Source: Thalassospira povalilytica (GTDB taxonomy: Bacteria; Pseudomonadota; Alphaproteobacteria; Rhodospirillales; Thalassospiraceae). Taken from it: a stretch of 64,000 nucleotides of DNA. The stretch lies in NCBI RefSeq assembly GCF_002844235.1, contig NZ_PGTS01000006.1:186001-250000 (forward strand), given 5' to 3'. Each line of letters opens with the position of its first letter. Position 1 is the stretch's first letter. The notes under the pieces are model-generated. The model did no database searches, had not been told where the DNA came from, and worked only from the letters and a program-made list of their open reading frames with translations. Below, in pieces: positions 27,957 to 36,690 of this stretch. A program made the translations under genes and the position numbers.

Positions 27957-29291
27957 TCAGCGATATGCGATTAGATCGGCATCCGCAGTCAGGAAGTAAA
28001 GGCTGTCACCCGCAACCGAAGGCGGCAATGTGATCGGCCCGGAAAGTTCATCCTTGCCGAGAATGTCACCGCTATAAGGGGAAACAGTCATTACTTCGCC
28101 CTGCTCGTTACCTACGATCAACCTGTCACCGACCAGTACCGGACCTGTCCAGACAATCGGCTCTTCCTGGTCTTCGGGATCGACAAAACGTGGCAGAACC
28201 GTCACCCATTTAACCTGTCCGGTCTTCCGACGCAAGGCAATCAGATCATTTGTATTGGTTAGCAGGTATACGTAATCGCCGGCCACCCATGGTGACTGGA
28301 TGCCACCGGCCTCAAGTTCCCAGACGCGATAGCCGGTCCGAAGGTCAATCGCAACCGTCAGGCCCGAGTTGCTTGTGGCAATCACAAGGTCATTATCAAT
28401 CACCGGAAGGCCGCGGATATCGGCGATTGCCGAAACGGCATCGGTGCGCCCGGCCCCGGCAAGAGCATCAGACCAGATCACCTGCCCGTTTTCCACACGC
28501 AGCGCATACATCTCGCCCGTCGAATAGGCCGAAATCACAACGCCCTGATCCACCGCCGGGCTGGCACCACCGATAAAGGCCGCACCCTCGGCTGCACCGC
28601 GATGGTTCCAAAGCGTTTCCCCGGTCAAGGCATTGAGCGCGATGGTCTGGTTATCGACAGTGATGGCAAAGACACGGCCACCACGGACGGTCGGCGCAGA
28701 CCGCATCGGGGCGCTGACCTGGGTGCGCCACAGAACCGTGGCACTTGGCGCATCAATGGCAATGATTTCGGCAAAGCCGGTGGTGGCATAGATAATGCCG
28801 CCCTCATAGGCCAGACCGCCGCCCAGAAGCGTGCTGTCTTCTTCGTCTTCCGGTGCCAGTTCAAGCGACCAGATTCGTTTTCCCGAATTGGCCGCAAAGG
28901 CACGGACTTCCGCACTGGCATCAATGGTAAAGATCACGCCACGTGCAATGATTGCCTGATTAAGCAGAAGGTTGTCATCCATCGAACCTTCGCCGATATC
29001 AATCGACCAGTCCTGCTTAAGAACATCATTATCCAGACCGACATGATGCAAGGCATGGCTTGGAATGCCGCCATTCTGAGGCCAGTCGACCATCGGTTCG
29101 GGTTCCGGAAGAACAACACGCTGATCAGACAGATCGATATCAGGTTGAACCGTGCTTTGCAGGGCCAGAACCGAAATGCGTTCCCCGGGCAATGGCGGTT
29201 CTTCGGTGCCGCCAAGCCAACCCGAACACCCGGCCAAAAGGCCCGTCATCCCCATAACGCACAGAAGTGACTTAATACCGCGTGTGGTCAA
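27957..29291 (-). CDS. bamB: Outer-membrane assembly lipoprotein BamB (PQQ-like beta-propeller)
   Basis: Predicted lipoprotein of the BAM complex that inserts outer-membrane beta-barrels. The 444-aa product starts with a lipoprotein signal whose lipobox is LLAGC (Cys22). The rest is made of repeated beta-propeller blades, each with a W-x-x-x-L type strand (for example 'GKRIWSLELAPED', 'TVLWRTQVSAPM', 'GETLWNHRGAAEG' and 'TGQVKWVTVLP'). The start is TTG with AGGGGAAA upstream. Position between yfgM and der matches E. coli yfgM-bamB-der, which strongly supports the call. Confidence 0.88.
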   Translation of the reverse strand: MTTRGIKSLLCVMGMTGLLAGCSGWLGGTEEPPLPGERISVLALQSTVQPDIDLSDQRVVLPEPEPMVDWPQNGGIPSHALHHVGLDNDVLKQDWSIDIGEGSMDDNLLLNQAIIARGVIFTIDASAEVRAFAANSGKRIWSLELAPEDEEDSTLLGGGLAYEGGIIYATTGFAEIIAIDAPSATVLWRTQVSAPMRSAPTVRGGRVFAITVDNQTIALNALTGETLWNHRGAAEGAAFIGGASPAVDQGVVISAYSTGEMYALRVENGQVIWSDALAGAGRTDAVSAIADIRGLPVIDNDLVIATSNSGLTVAIDLRTGYRVWELEAGGIQSPWVAGDYVYLLTNTNDLIALRRKTGQVKWVTVLPRFVDPEDQEEPIVWTGPVLVGDRLIVGNEQGEVMTVSPYSGDILGKDELSGPITLPPSVAGDSLYFLTADADLIAYR

Positions 29292-29359
29292 AACCGTTTC
29301 CCCTGATTCAAGCTGTCATCACGGTGGCCGGGAAACCCGGCCCACCTTGCTGGTCGCAG

Positions 29360-30010
29360 TTAGGCACCAACGGCCTTGAGAAGTTCACTTGCCCGTGCGC
29401 GCATGCCTGACGGTGCTTCGTTATCGTCGGCAATTTCGGTCAGAAGCGGCTTGGCCGCATCGATTTCGCCCGCGGCAATATGCAGCAGCGCAATCATTTC
29501 GCGCGCCGAGTAATACCAGGTGTTTTCCGGAACCGCGATCGGCTCAAGCCGGGTGATCAGTTCCTGGGCATTGCTTTCATTGGCGCTGTTCATGGCAATC
29601 TGAACAACAGCCAGGTCACGATAAACCTGATCGATGTCGGAATTGCCGGCAACCGCTTCAAGTTCGGTCACAGCCGACGGGGTCGCCCCAGCGCGCAGAT
29701 AAACAGCCGCTTTCTGGAAATGGCCCAATGCAACAAAACCGGCATTGCCTTCGGCGATGATCGCATCAAGCGCCTCAAGGGCGGCATCCTGTTTGTCTTC
29801 ACCGGCATTTGCCAGTTCAACAGCATTGGCAAGGCGGGTACCATTTTCGATGCTGGTGCTGTGTTCATAGGTTTTCCAGCCTTCACGCCCGGCAACACCC
29901 AAAACAATCACAGCAGCAGTGCCGATGACATATTTCCCGTATTTGCGCCACAGCTCTTCTGTGCGTTCGCGCTTCAGGTCTTCTTCGACTTCCTGGAAAA
30001 TATCAACCAC
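29360..30010 (-). CDS. yfgM: YfgM-like tetratricopeptide protein (ancillary SecYEG/periplasmic chaperone factor)
   Basis: Protein of 216 aa: a short cytosolic N-terminus with 'FQEVEEDLKRERTEELWRKYGKYVIG', one membrane helix (YVIGTAAVIVLGVAG), then a periplasmic helical TPR-like domain. This is the YfgM/DUF2133 architecture; the E. coli protein associates with SecYEG and periplasmic chaperones. The start is GTG at 30010 with GGAG eight bases upstream. It heads the yfgM-bamB-der run. Confidence 0.82.
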   Translation of the reverse strand: MVDIFQEVEEDLKRERTEELWRKYGKYVIGTAAVIVLGVAGREGWKTYEHSTSIENGTRLANAVELANAGEDKQDAALEALDAIIAEGNAGFVALGHFQKAAVYLRAGATPSAVTELEAVAGNSDIDQVYRDLAVVQIAMNSANESNAQELITRLEPIAVPENTWYYSAREMIALLHIAAGEIDAAKPLLTEIADDNEAPSGMRARASELLKAVGA

Positions 30011-30538
30011 GAAAACGGCTCCAATCCGGTCACAATAAAGCGGGCAACCTGCCCGCTTATCTGAATTAATTCTGGCAAGGATTTAACGCGCCAGCACGCA
30101 AGGGGTCAAGTCTGCACAAAGCCAATCCGGGCATTCGGTCGATTATTTTGCCCCATTGCCGTTTTTCAACCCGATCCGGGCGTCTTTGTCAGCCCCGTGA
30201 TCGGATAACAAAGACCGAATTTGCGGCAAAAACGCGGCGCGGTTTTGATTTAATCCCCCAAAGCGGTAAGAATTGCCTGCCAGCGCCATTATTCCCACGC
30301 ATCGGCACGATATCGACGCTCTTGCGCCAATGTGCGCCAATACTTGCCCGCGCGCCATATCCGGCATATCGCGCGGCAATGCCGGCAAAAGCCCCTGAAA
30401 ACAAACCCGACACCGCCCATATGACAAAAATGATCCTTCCGTTGGGCAATTCGGCACAGTGATTGCTTTGATAAATCCAAGGGAACAGATTTCACACTGT
30501 CACCGGTCAAATTTGCCCGGTGGATGGACGGAGACACC
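30011..30538. other. 528-nt region without a confident gene
   Basis: This region should hold the promoter of yfgM (minus) and of the lipoprotein gene (plus). A minus-strand frame at 30189-30449 could encode an 86-aa protein whose first ~35 residues are hydrophobic. Its only start is TTG without a ribosome-binding site, so I do not annotate it as a gene. No RNA or repeat structure stands out. Confidence 0.5.
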
Positions 30539-30964
30539 ATGAAACGTCGTCAAAAGGTTCAAAACCGACAGGATGCCAAGCGCGTCATTCGACAGCGCAT
30601 ACTGGCCGGGTTGTTTGCCACTTTGCTTGGAACCGGGGTATCAGGCTGTAGCACCACCATGTCCGATGTTGTCGGGACCAGCCTGTTTACCGGCGGGGAA
30701 TGGTATCTTGCCTTTGACGTTGTCAGCATCATCAACACCGACAAAACCCTGATTGACCATATGGTTTCGCTTTCAACCGGTCAGGATTGCTCAACCATTC
30801 GCAAAATTGACGGCAAGTCCTATTGCAAAAAGGACCCGGTACCGGAAACGCCGCTTTATTGCTATCGCACCCTGGCCGCTGTCAGTTGCTATCGTACGCC
30901 CGATCCCTATAACACCGGGGCACAAACCGTTGACTGGCCGCCGACCCGTTCGCGCAGCCTCTAG
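30539..30964 (+). CDS. Small predicted lipoprotein of unknown function
   Basis: Protein of 141 aa with a basic N-terminus (KRRQKVQNRQDAKRVIRQR), a hydrophobic core and a lipobox VSGC. The mature part contains 'WYLAFDVVSIINTDKTLIDHMVSLSTGQDCSTI' and six or so Cys residues, with the segments 'SYCKKD', 'PLYCYRTLAAVSCYRTPDP'. I chose ATG at 30539 because GGAG lies 6 nt upstream; an in-frame ATG at 30524 has no such site. I do not recognise a named family, though similar 'LPLYCYRTLADVSCY' ends occur in alphaproteobacterial lipoproteins. Outer- or inner-membrane location cannot be told. Confidence 0.75.
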   Translation: MKRRQKVQNRQDAKRVIRQRILAGLFATLLGTGVSGCSTTMSDVVGTSLFTGGEWYLAFDVVSIINTDKTLIDHMVSLSTGQDCSTIRKIDGKSYCKKDPVPETPLYCYRTLAAVSCYRTPDPYNTGAQTVDWPPTRSRSL

Positions 30965-31135
30965 GGCATAATTCACTGAATTATCTGGGATAATCAAACC
31001 GGTCACAAATAGTGTGAACCGGTTTTTGTCCATTGCAACTTGAGACGCAAGGCAATCCACGCTACCGTGTCATATGGCTGTCATTTTCCGTTCCCGGATT
31101 GTAACAGCCAGACGACCACATTGCCGGAGAATCAC

Positions 31136-31492
31136 ATGGGAACACTGTTCGATTTGGCAAAATACCGCAAAGCCAAAAGCTTTGTGCATTTTGACCGGTC
31201 CGAACTGATGCGACTCATGAATACCTATTCCCGTCAGGTTGCAAGCGGCGCCTGGCGCGATTATGCGATCGACCATCTGGACGGGATGGCAATGTTTTCG
31301 ATCTTTCGTTCCACACACGAAACACCGCTTTTCACCGTGATCAAACTGGGCAGCGAACACAAGAATGCCGGCCAGTATCTCGCGCTTCACAGTGGCGAGC
31401 GGATCAAACAAAGTTCCGATATCAGCAACGTGCTAGAGGCCATCGAAAAGCGTGCGCGCAAGGTCGTTCCGCTGTTTAAAAACAATTCCTGA
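31136..31492 (+). CDS. DUF2794 family protein
   Basis: Cytoplasmic protein of 118 aa. The core 'VHFDRSELMRLMNTYSRQVASGAWRDYAIDHLDGMAMFSIFR' and 'PLFTVIKLG' closely follow the DUF2794 pattern, a family largely confined to alphaproteobacteria and of unknown function. ATG at 31136 is preceded by GGAG. The frame stays open upstream to 31040 but without family sequence. Confidence 0.82.
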   Translation: MGTLFDLAKYRKAKSFVHFDRSELMRLMNTYSRQVASGAWRDYAIDHLDGMAMFSIFRSTHETPLFTVIKLGSEHKNAGQYLALHSGERIKQSSDISNVLEAIEKRARKVVPLFKNNS

Positions 31493-31527
31493 CACCCTTC
31501 CTCATAACAGCGGACAAAGATAAGAAC

Positions 31528-32292
31528 GTGCGTCCTTCTGCCTTGAAGCTGGTCAGACGGCTGATGATTGCGGCCCTGATCGGCGTAAGCTTTGCGGCCA
31601 TCCCCCACCCCGGACAGGCGCGCCAAATGAGCCGCGACTACCAGACCGGCTATTATGCCTATCGGTCCGGTGATTTTGAACAGGCCCATGACTACTGGCG
31701 ATCGGCCGCGCAAAAGGATGATCCCTATGCGCAATATGCGCTGGGATTGCTGTATTATCGCGGGGATCTGGGTCAACCCGACTATCAGAACGCGGCAAAG
31801 TGGTTCAAAAAGGCCGCACGCGCCAATCATGGGGGTGCGATCTATTATATCGGGCTTCTCTATTTTAACGGCCACGGCCTGCATTATGACCAGTTTCGTG
31901 CCACCGAATATTTCAAACGTGCGCTGAAAACCGATCCGGGAAACGGCGATGCGGCCTATTTGATCGGCACACAATATTTCCATGGGCGCGGCGCACGGCA
32001 AAACTTCATCGAAGCCGCCCACTATTTTGAAATCGGCGCCAAGGCCAATAATCACGCCGCCCAGTTCATGTATGGCGCATTGCTTGAACGTGGCTGGGGT
32101 GTGCCGCAAAATCTTGCCGATGCTTATTACTGGCTGCGCCGCTCCGCAAACGGGCCGATGACCTTTCCCGAAGGTGCCAACGAGGCCGAACCACTTGATC
32201 CCCAGTCGGCCATAGACGCACTGGAACCAAGATTAAGCATCGAGGAAATTCAGCAGGTCGAAAAACGCCTTGCCGGTGAAGTGCCCTGGTAA
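31528..32292 (+). CDS. Exported Sel1-like repeat (TPR) protein
   Basis: Protein of 254 aa with a signal peptide (LMIAALIGVSFAAIPHPGQA-R). Four or five Sel1-like repeats follow, each with the 'A...LG.LY..G.G...' pattern ('AQYALGLLYYRGDLG', 'AIYYIGLLYFNGHGL', 'AAYLIGTQYFHGRGA', 'AQFMYGALLERGWGV'). Sel1 proteins usually act as periplasmic scaffolds or signalling adaptors; the partner here is unknown. The start is GTG at 31528, 35 nt after the DUF2794 gene. Confidence 0.85.
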   Translation: MRPSALKLVRRLMIAALIGVSFAAIPHPGQARQMSRDYQTGYYAYRSGDFEQAHDYWRSAAQKDDPYAQYALGLLYYRGDLGQPDYQNAAKWFKKAARANHGGAIYYIGLLYFNGHGLHYDQFRATEYFKRALKTDPGNGDAAYLIGTQYFHGRGARQNFIEAAHYFEIGAKANNHAAQFMYGALLERGWGVPQNLADAYYWLRRSANGPMTFPEGANEAEPLDPQSAIDALEPRLSIEEIQQVEKRLAGEVPW

Positions 32293-32334
32293 GAGGTCGG
32301 CTTGTGCTTGCCGGCACGACTGACGACACATAAG

Positions 32335-32365
32335 ACACGGGCACCTGCAAAACAGGTGCCCGTGT
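32335..32365. terminator. Bidirectional terminator between Sel1 gene and gcd
   Basis: Perfect 13-bp stem ACACGGGCACCTG (32335-32347) and CAGGTGCCCGTGT (32353-32365) with a 5-nt loop. It lies just outside the convergent gene ends. Neither side has a strong U-tract, so it may act partly as an mRNA 3'-end stabiliser. Confidence 0.65.
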
Positions 32366-32369
32366 GATC

Positions 32370-34718
32370 CTATTTCGGAAGCTTGTAGGCAATCACATAA
32401 TCGCCCGGCTTGGTACCAATCGAACCATGACCACCGGCAACGATCAGCACATATTGCGTGCCATCATCGGTTTCATAGGTCATCGGTGTTGACTGACCGC
32501 CCGCCGGAAGACGGGCTTCCCAAAGCTGATTGCCATTGGCGGCGTCATAGGCACGGAAATAGTTGTCAACCGCAGCCCCAAGGAAGGCAACACCACCCTT
32601 GGTCAGGATCGGACCACCAATCCCCGGCACACCGACTTGGAACGGCAAGGGTAGCGGGGTCATGTCTTCGACCGTGCCGTTTTTATGCTTATAGGCAATC
32701 TCGCCCGTGCGCAGATCAGCACCGGCCACATAGCCCCACGGCGGTGCCTGACACGGGATACCAAGCGGTGACAGGAACGGTCCCATTTCCACGGCATAAG
32801 GGGCACCTTCATTTCGGTTAATGCCCATTTCACTGGCCTTTTCGCTGCCGCGGGGCGGAACGGCATCACGCGGGATCAGGCGCGATGTAAAGGCAAGATA
32901 GGTCGGCATGCCGAACATGATCTGGCGTTCGGGATCAACGGCGACACTGCCCCAGTTAAATGTTCCGAAATTGCCGGGATAGACAAGCGTCCCTTCCAGC
33001 GACGGCGGCGTATAGCGACCCTCATATTTCAAACCATGGAACGCGATACGGCATGCCAACTGATCAAACAGGGTAATGCCCCACATATCCTTGCCCGTAA
33101 GCGGTTCGGGCATGAATGTCAGCCCCGATACCGGTTGGGTCGGTGCTGTGTGATCTTCGGGAATGGCCCCACCGGGTGCCGGCACCTCGGTTACCGGAAT
33201 GATCGGATCGCCGGTACGACGATCAAGAACATAGATATCGCCCTGTTTGGTCGGCCCGACCAGTGCGGGAACGGTTTCCCCGTCTGGTGTGGTGATATCA
33301 AGCAAGGCCGGCTGTGCAGGCACATCCATGTCCCAAAGATCATGATGCACCGTCTGGCGCACCCACTGCACCTGCCCGGTTTCAAGGCTTAGCGCCACAA
33401 TCGACGATGAATAGGTTTCCACATTTTCATCGCGGTTCATGCCCAACTGATCGGGAACCTTGTTCCCCAGCGGCACATAGATCATGCCAAGTTTCTCGTC
33501 CGCACTTGAAACAGACCAGCTGTTGGGTGAATTGGCGGTATAGGTCTGATCATCCGGGATCGGTTCGGTTTGTTCCGGATTTCCGGAATCCCAGTTCCAG
33601 ACCAACGCGCCGGTATTGATGTCATATGCGCGAATGACGCCCGATTGCGATTTGGTCGAATAGTTGTCATTCACGGCCCCGCCAATGATGATTTTGCCAT
33701 CAGCAGCAACCGGCGGCGACGTCGAATAATAATACCCCGCCGGGTTATAGGGCATATTGGTTTCCAGATGCACGGTCCCTTCGTCGCCAAATGACGGGCA
33801 AACATCGCCCGTCCGGGCATCAAGCGCAATCAGACGCGCATCCGATGTCGGCAGGAACACCCGTTCGGTACAGGGGCCGGTTTCGGTCGTGGCAGGATCC
33901 ATGTAATAGGTCACCCCGCGACAGGTCTGATGCTGCCGGTCGGGATTTTCCGGAACACCCGGATCAAATTTCCATTTTTCCTGTCCGGTTTTGGCGTCAA
34001 TCGCAATCGCCCAGCTATGCGGGGTGCAAAGATAAAGCGTCTCGCCCACCTTAAGCGGGGTCACCTGATAGGTTGTTTCAGGCACATCACTTTCGCGTTT
34101 TAAATCGCCGGTCTGATATACCCAGGCCTGTTCGAGTGACGCAACATTCTCGGTCGTGATCTGATCAAGCGGGGAATAACGCTGCCCATACGGGGTACGA
34201 CCATATTGATGCCAGTCACCATCGGGGACCGTCCCGCCAAATTGCGGATTTTCCGCCACCACATCTGACGGAAGATTGCCTTCGATTTCGTTGGGATTGT
34301 TCAGCATGGAATAGACCGCAACGATCACGGCAATCACGATGCTGCCTTCAAGCACAAAGGAACGCTTCGCATCTGTTTCCAGCGATCCATTGTCCGTTGG
34401 CGCAGCAACAAGTGTCTTGCGAAACACCGGCGTTATCAGCCAAAGACCAATCACGACAATCAGTCCGCCACGCGGGGCCAGTTGCCACCAGTCAAACCCG
34501 GTTTCCCAAACAGCCCAGGCCAGACTTGCCAATAAAAACGCACCATAAAACGGCAACAGAACCGGTTTACGCGCAAAGGACAAATACGCTGCCAACAGGA
34601 AAGCCAACCCGGCAAGCGCGTAATACCAACTCCCTCCGACTGCAATCAGCCAGGCACCACCAACGGAAAGTGCCAGACCGATCAGAGCCAGAAGGCCTGA
34701 TGTCAGAAGATTAATCAT
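32370..34718 (-). CDS. gcd: Membrane-bound PQQ-dependent glucose dehydrogenase
   Basis: Quinoprotein that oxidises D-glucose to gluconolactone in the periplasm and passes electrons to ubiquinone. The 782-aa length is typical. The first ~125 residues contain five membrane helices. The periplasmic part is an eight-bladed propeller with W-motifs, 'WHQYGRTPYGQRYSPLDQI', 'PHSWAIAIDAKTGQEKWKFDP', and a C-terminal 'AANGNQLWEARLPAGGQSTPMTYETDDGTQYVLIVAGGHG' that matches Gcd closely. No pqq synthesis genes are in the window. Related membrane polyol or quinate dehydrogenases are the main alternative. Confidence 0.9.
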   Translation of the reverse strand: MINLLTSGLLALIGLALSVGGAWLIAVGGSWYYALAGLAFLLAAYLSFARKPVLLPFYGAFLLASLAWAVWETGFDWWQLAPRGGLIVVIGLWLITPVFRKTLVAAPTDNGSLETDAKRSFVLEGSIVIAVIVAVYSMLNNPNEIEGNLPSDVVAENPQFGGTVPDGDWHQYGRTPYGQRYSPLDQITTENVASLEQAWVYQTGDLKRESDVPETTYQVTPLKVGETLYLCTPHSWAIAIDAKTGQEKWKFDPGVPENPDRQHQTCRGVTYYMDPATTETGPCTERVFLPTSDARLIALDARTGDVCPSFGDEGTVHLETNMPYNPAGYYYSTSPPVAADGKIIIGGAVNDNYSTKSQSGVIRAYDINTGALVWNWDSGNPEQTEPIPDDQTYTANSPNSWSVSSADEKLGMIYVPLGNKVPDQLGMNRDENVETYSSSIVALSLETGQVQWVRQTVHHDLWDMDVPAQPALLDITTPDGETVPALVGPTKQGDIYVLDRRTGDPIIPVTEVPAPGGAIPEDHTAPTQPVSGLTFMPEPLTGKDMWGITLFDQLACRIAFHGLKYEGRYTPPSLEGTLVYPGNFGTFNWGSVAVDPERQIMFGMPTYLAFTSRLIPRDAVPPRGSEKASEMGINRNEGAPYAVEMGPFLSPLGIPCQAPPWGYVAGADLRTGEIAYKHKNGTVEDMTPLPLPFQVGVPGIGGPILTKGGVAFLGAAVDNYFRAYDAANGNQLWEARLPAGGQSTPMTYETDDGTQYVLIVAGGHGSIGTKPGDYVIAYKLPK

Positions 34719-34837
34719 GAGATAGCCCTCGGCTAAATGAGTTCGCCAACTGCCACAACAGACAGTGGCCGGACTGCGGGGTTTAAAAGGGGTTTAGGGA
34801 TAAACGCCTGCGAACCTTACAAGTTCCTTCGCATGAC

Positions 34838-34872
34838 AAAATGCCCGCCATCAGCCGAGAAACGGCGGGTTT
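34838..34872 (-). terminator. Terminator after the FliN-like gene
   Basis: CCCGCC (34844-34849) and GGCGGG (34864-34869), extended by partial pairs, with TTTTGTC on the minus-strand 3' side. Confidence 0.6.
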
Positions 34873-34897
34873 GCTTCATAACGCTGCGGTCAGAATT

Positions 34898-35200
34898 TTA
34901 GTGATGGGTCTCGATGATAGTACCGGTCTTGACGACTTCGGTGATGGTCACGCCCAGATTTTCGTCAACCACGACAAGTTCGCCACGCGCAACAAGCCGG
35001 TTATTGACATAGATATCAACAGGCTCCCCGACCCTGCGATCAAGTTCAAGCACCGCACCACGGGTCAGACGCATCAATTGCGCAACCTGGATCTGGCTTT
35101 TGCCGATCACGGTCGAAACGCGCACCGGCACGTCATAGGCCGCACCGATTTCAGATGCACCATGTCGTGTGGAAAACGGATCTTTGTCGTCATCAGCCAT
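34898..35200 (-). CDS. fliN: FliN-like flagellar switch / SpoA-domain protein
   Basis: Protein of 100 aa that is almost entirely one FliN/FliM C-terminal (SpoA) domain: 'YDVPVRVSTVIGKSQIQVAQLMRLTRGAVLELDRRVGEPVDIYVNNRLVARGELVVVDENLGVTITEV' fits the FliN consensus throughout. In flagella FliN forms the C-ring that binds CheY-P and the export apparatus. No other flagellar gene is nearby, so it could be an isolated main copy or a second paralogue. Confidence 0.88.
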   Translation of the reverse strand: MADDDKDPFSTRHGASEIGAAYDVPVRVSTVIGKSQIQVAQLMRLTRGAVLELDRRVGEPVDIYVNNRLVARGELVVVDENLGVTITEVVKTGTIIETHH

Positions 35201-35426
35201 GATTTTCGGGCCATCCAGTCAGGTCGGAAGAATCGGGAACCTTGTATCCTAGAGGTTAGCTTTGAAAAAAGTGTTAGCAAGCCCAATCTCCTAAAAAACT
35301 GGTGATTGCAGAAATGTATCGACACAATTTCACTGTAGTTTTTTGTATTATAATCCCCTACACAGATGCCCATTGCCGATCCGCACAGGTCGAAACCACG
35401 TGATTCAACAGATGTCAGGAACCAAC

Positions 35427-36542
35427 ATGACATATGACCGCCAATGGGTGGCAGACGCCATCAGCATGATCGAAGCTGATTTCAATCGTTCTGCCGATAC
35501 ACATCTGATCCGTCTTGATTTGCCAAAACTTGATGGCATCGGGCTGTATCTGAAAGATGAATCGACCCACCCGTCGGGCAGTCTGAAACACCGTCTGGCG
35601 CGGTCGCTGTTTCTGTATGGATTGTGCAATGGCTGGATCACCCGGGACACCCCGATTATCGAGGCATCAAGCGGGTCAACCGCCGTATCAGAAGCCTATT
35701 TTGCCCGTCTGCTTGGCTTGCGCTTCATTGCCGTGATGCCGAAATCGACCTCGCAGCAAAAGATCGATCAGATCGCCTTTTATGGTGGCGAAAGTCATCT
35801 GGTTGATCACAGCGGCCAGATTTACGAAGAGTCCCAGCGTCTGGCCCGTGAACTTGACGGTCACTACATGGATCAGTTCACCTTTGCCGAACGGGCTACC
35901 GACTGGCGCGGCAATAACAACATCGCCGAAAGCATCTTTGACCAGCTCAAACGCGAACCCCATCCGGTGCCGCGCTGGGTTGTGGTCGGGGCCGGCACGG
36001 GCGGCACATCATCGACCATCGGCCGTTATATCCGGTATGGACGCACATTGGGCCAAGGGTGCGAGCTCTGCGTCGCCGATCCTGAAAACTCGGTCTTTTA
36101 TGATGCATATGAAACGGGGGACTGCTCGGTCACCGGAACGACAGGGTCACGGGTCGAAGGCATTGGCCGCCCGCGCGTCGAACCCAGCTTCAACCCGACC
36201 GTGGTTGACCGGATGTATCGCATCCCTGATGCCGCAAGCTTTGCTGCACTTCATTATCTCGAACGGCATCTTGGCCGACGCTGCGGCGGATCGACCGGCA
36301 CCAACCTGATTGCGACCCTGTCACTGATCACTCAAATGAAAAAGGCCGGGCAATCCGGATCGGTTGTGACCTTGCTGTGCGATGGCGGGGATCGTTATCG
36401 CGACACCTACTACAACCCGGACTGGATCAAGGCGCAGAATATCGATCTCGCCCCATGGATATCGGCCCTTGAACAGTTTGATGCGACCGGACTTTTTGAA
36501 ATGCCGCTCGATCACAAGATCGGTTATAGCAAAACCGGATAA
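35427..36542 (+). CDS. Cds1-type PLP-dependent L-cysteine desulfhydrase / cysteine synthase-like enzyme
   Basis: Fold-type II PLP enzyme of 371 aa. The block '[22 protein letters not shown]' contains the PLP lysine K54 in GSLKHR; '[20 protein letters not shown]' binds the substrate and '[16 protein letters not shown]' the cofactor phosphate. The whole pattern, including '[17 protein letters not shown]', '[16 protein letters not shown]', '[12 protein letters not shown]' and '[14 protein letters not shown]', is that of the Cds1 group, described in Mycobacterium as making sulfide and pyruvate from cysteine. Start at 35427 chosen because AGGA lies at normal distance; 35412 is an alternative. It is monocistronic, ended by a strong terminator. 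Confidence 0.85.
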   Translation: MTYDRQWVADAISMIEADFNRSADTHLIRLDLPKLDGIGLYLKDESTHPSGSLKHRLARSLFLYGLCNGWITRDTPIIEASSGSTAVSEAYFARLLGLRFIAVMPKSTSQQKIDQIAFYGGESHLVDHSGQIYEESQRLARELDGHYMDQFTFAERATDWRGNNNIAESIFDQLKREPHPVPRWVVVGAGTGGTSSTIGRYIRYGRTLGQGCELCVADPENSVFYDAYETGDCSVTGTTGSRVEGIGRPRVEPSFNPTVVDRMYRIPDAASFAALHYLERHLGRRCGGSTGTNLIATLSLITQMKKAGQSGSVVTLLCDGGDRYRDTYYNPDWIKAQNIDLAPWISALEQFDATGLFEMPLDHKIGYSKTG

Positions 36543-36572
36543 GCATGCGCTTACAAGCGACATCACATTTCC

Positions 36573-36604
36573 AAGGCCGGGTTGATCACGAACCCGGCCT
36601 TTTG
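36573..36604 (+). terminator. Terminator after the Cds1-like gene
   Basis: AAGGCCGGGTT (36573-36583) and AACCCGGCCTT (36591-36601) with a 7-nt loop and T-run. Confidence 0.9.
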
Positions 36605-36690
36605 CTTTTGCCCGAACCGGTTCGCCGGTTTCTCACAGTTTCATTGTCTCTCCGTCGGAATGCATCGCACTGAATCAAACGAGGCATGTC

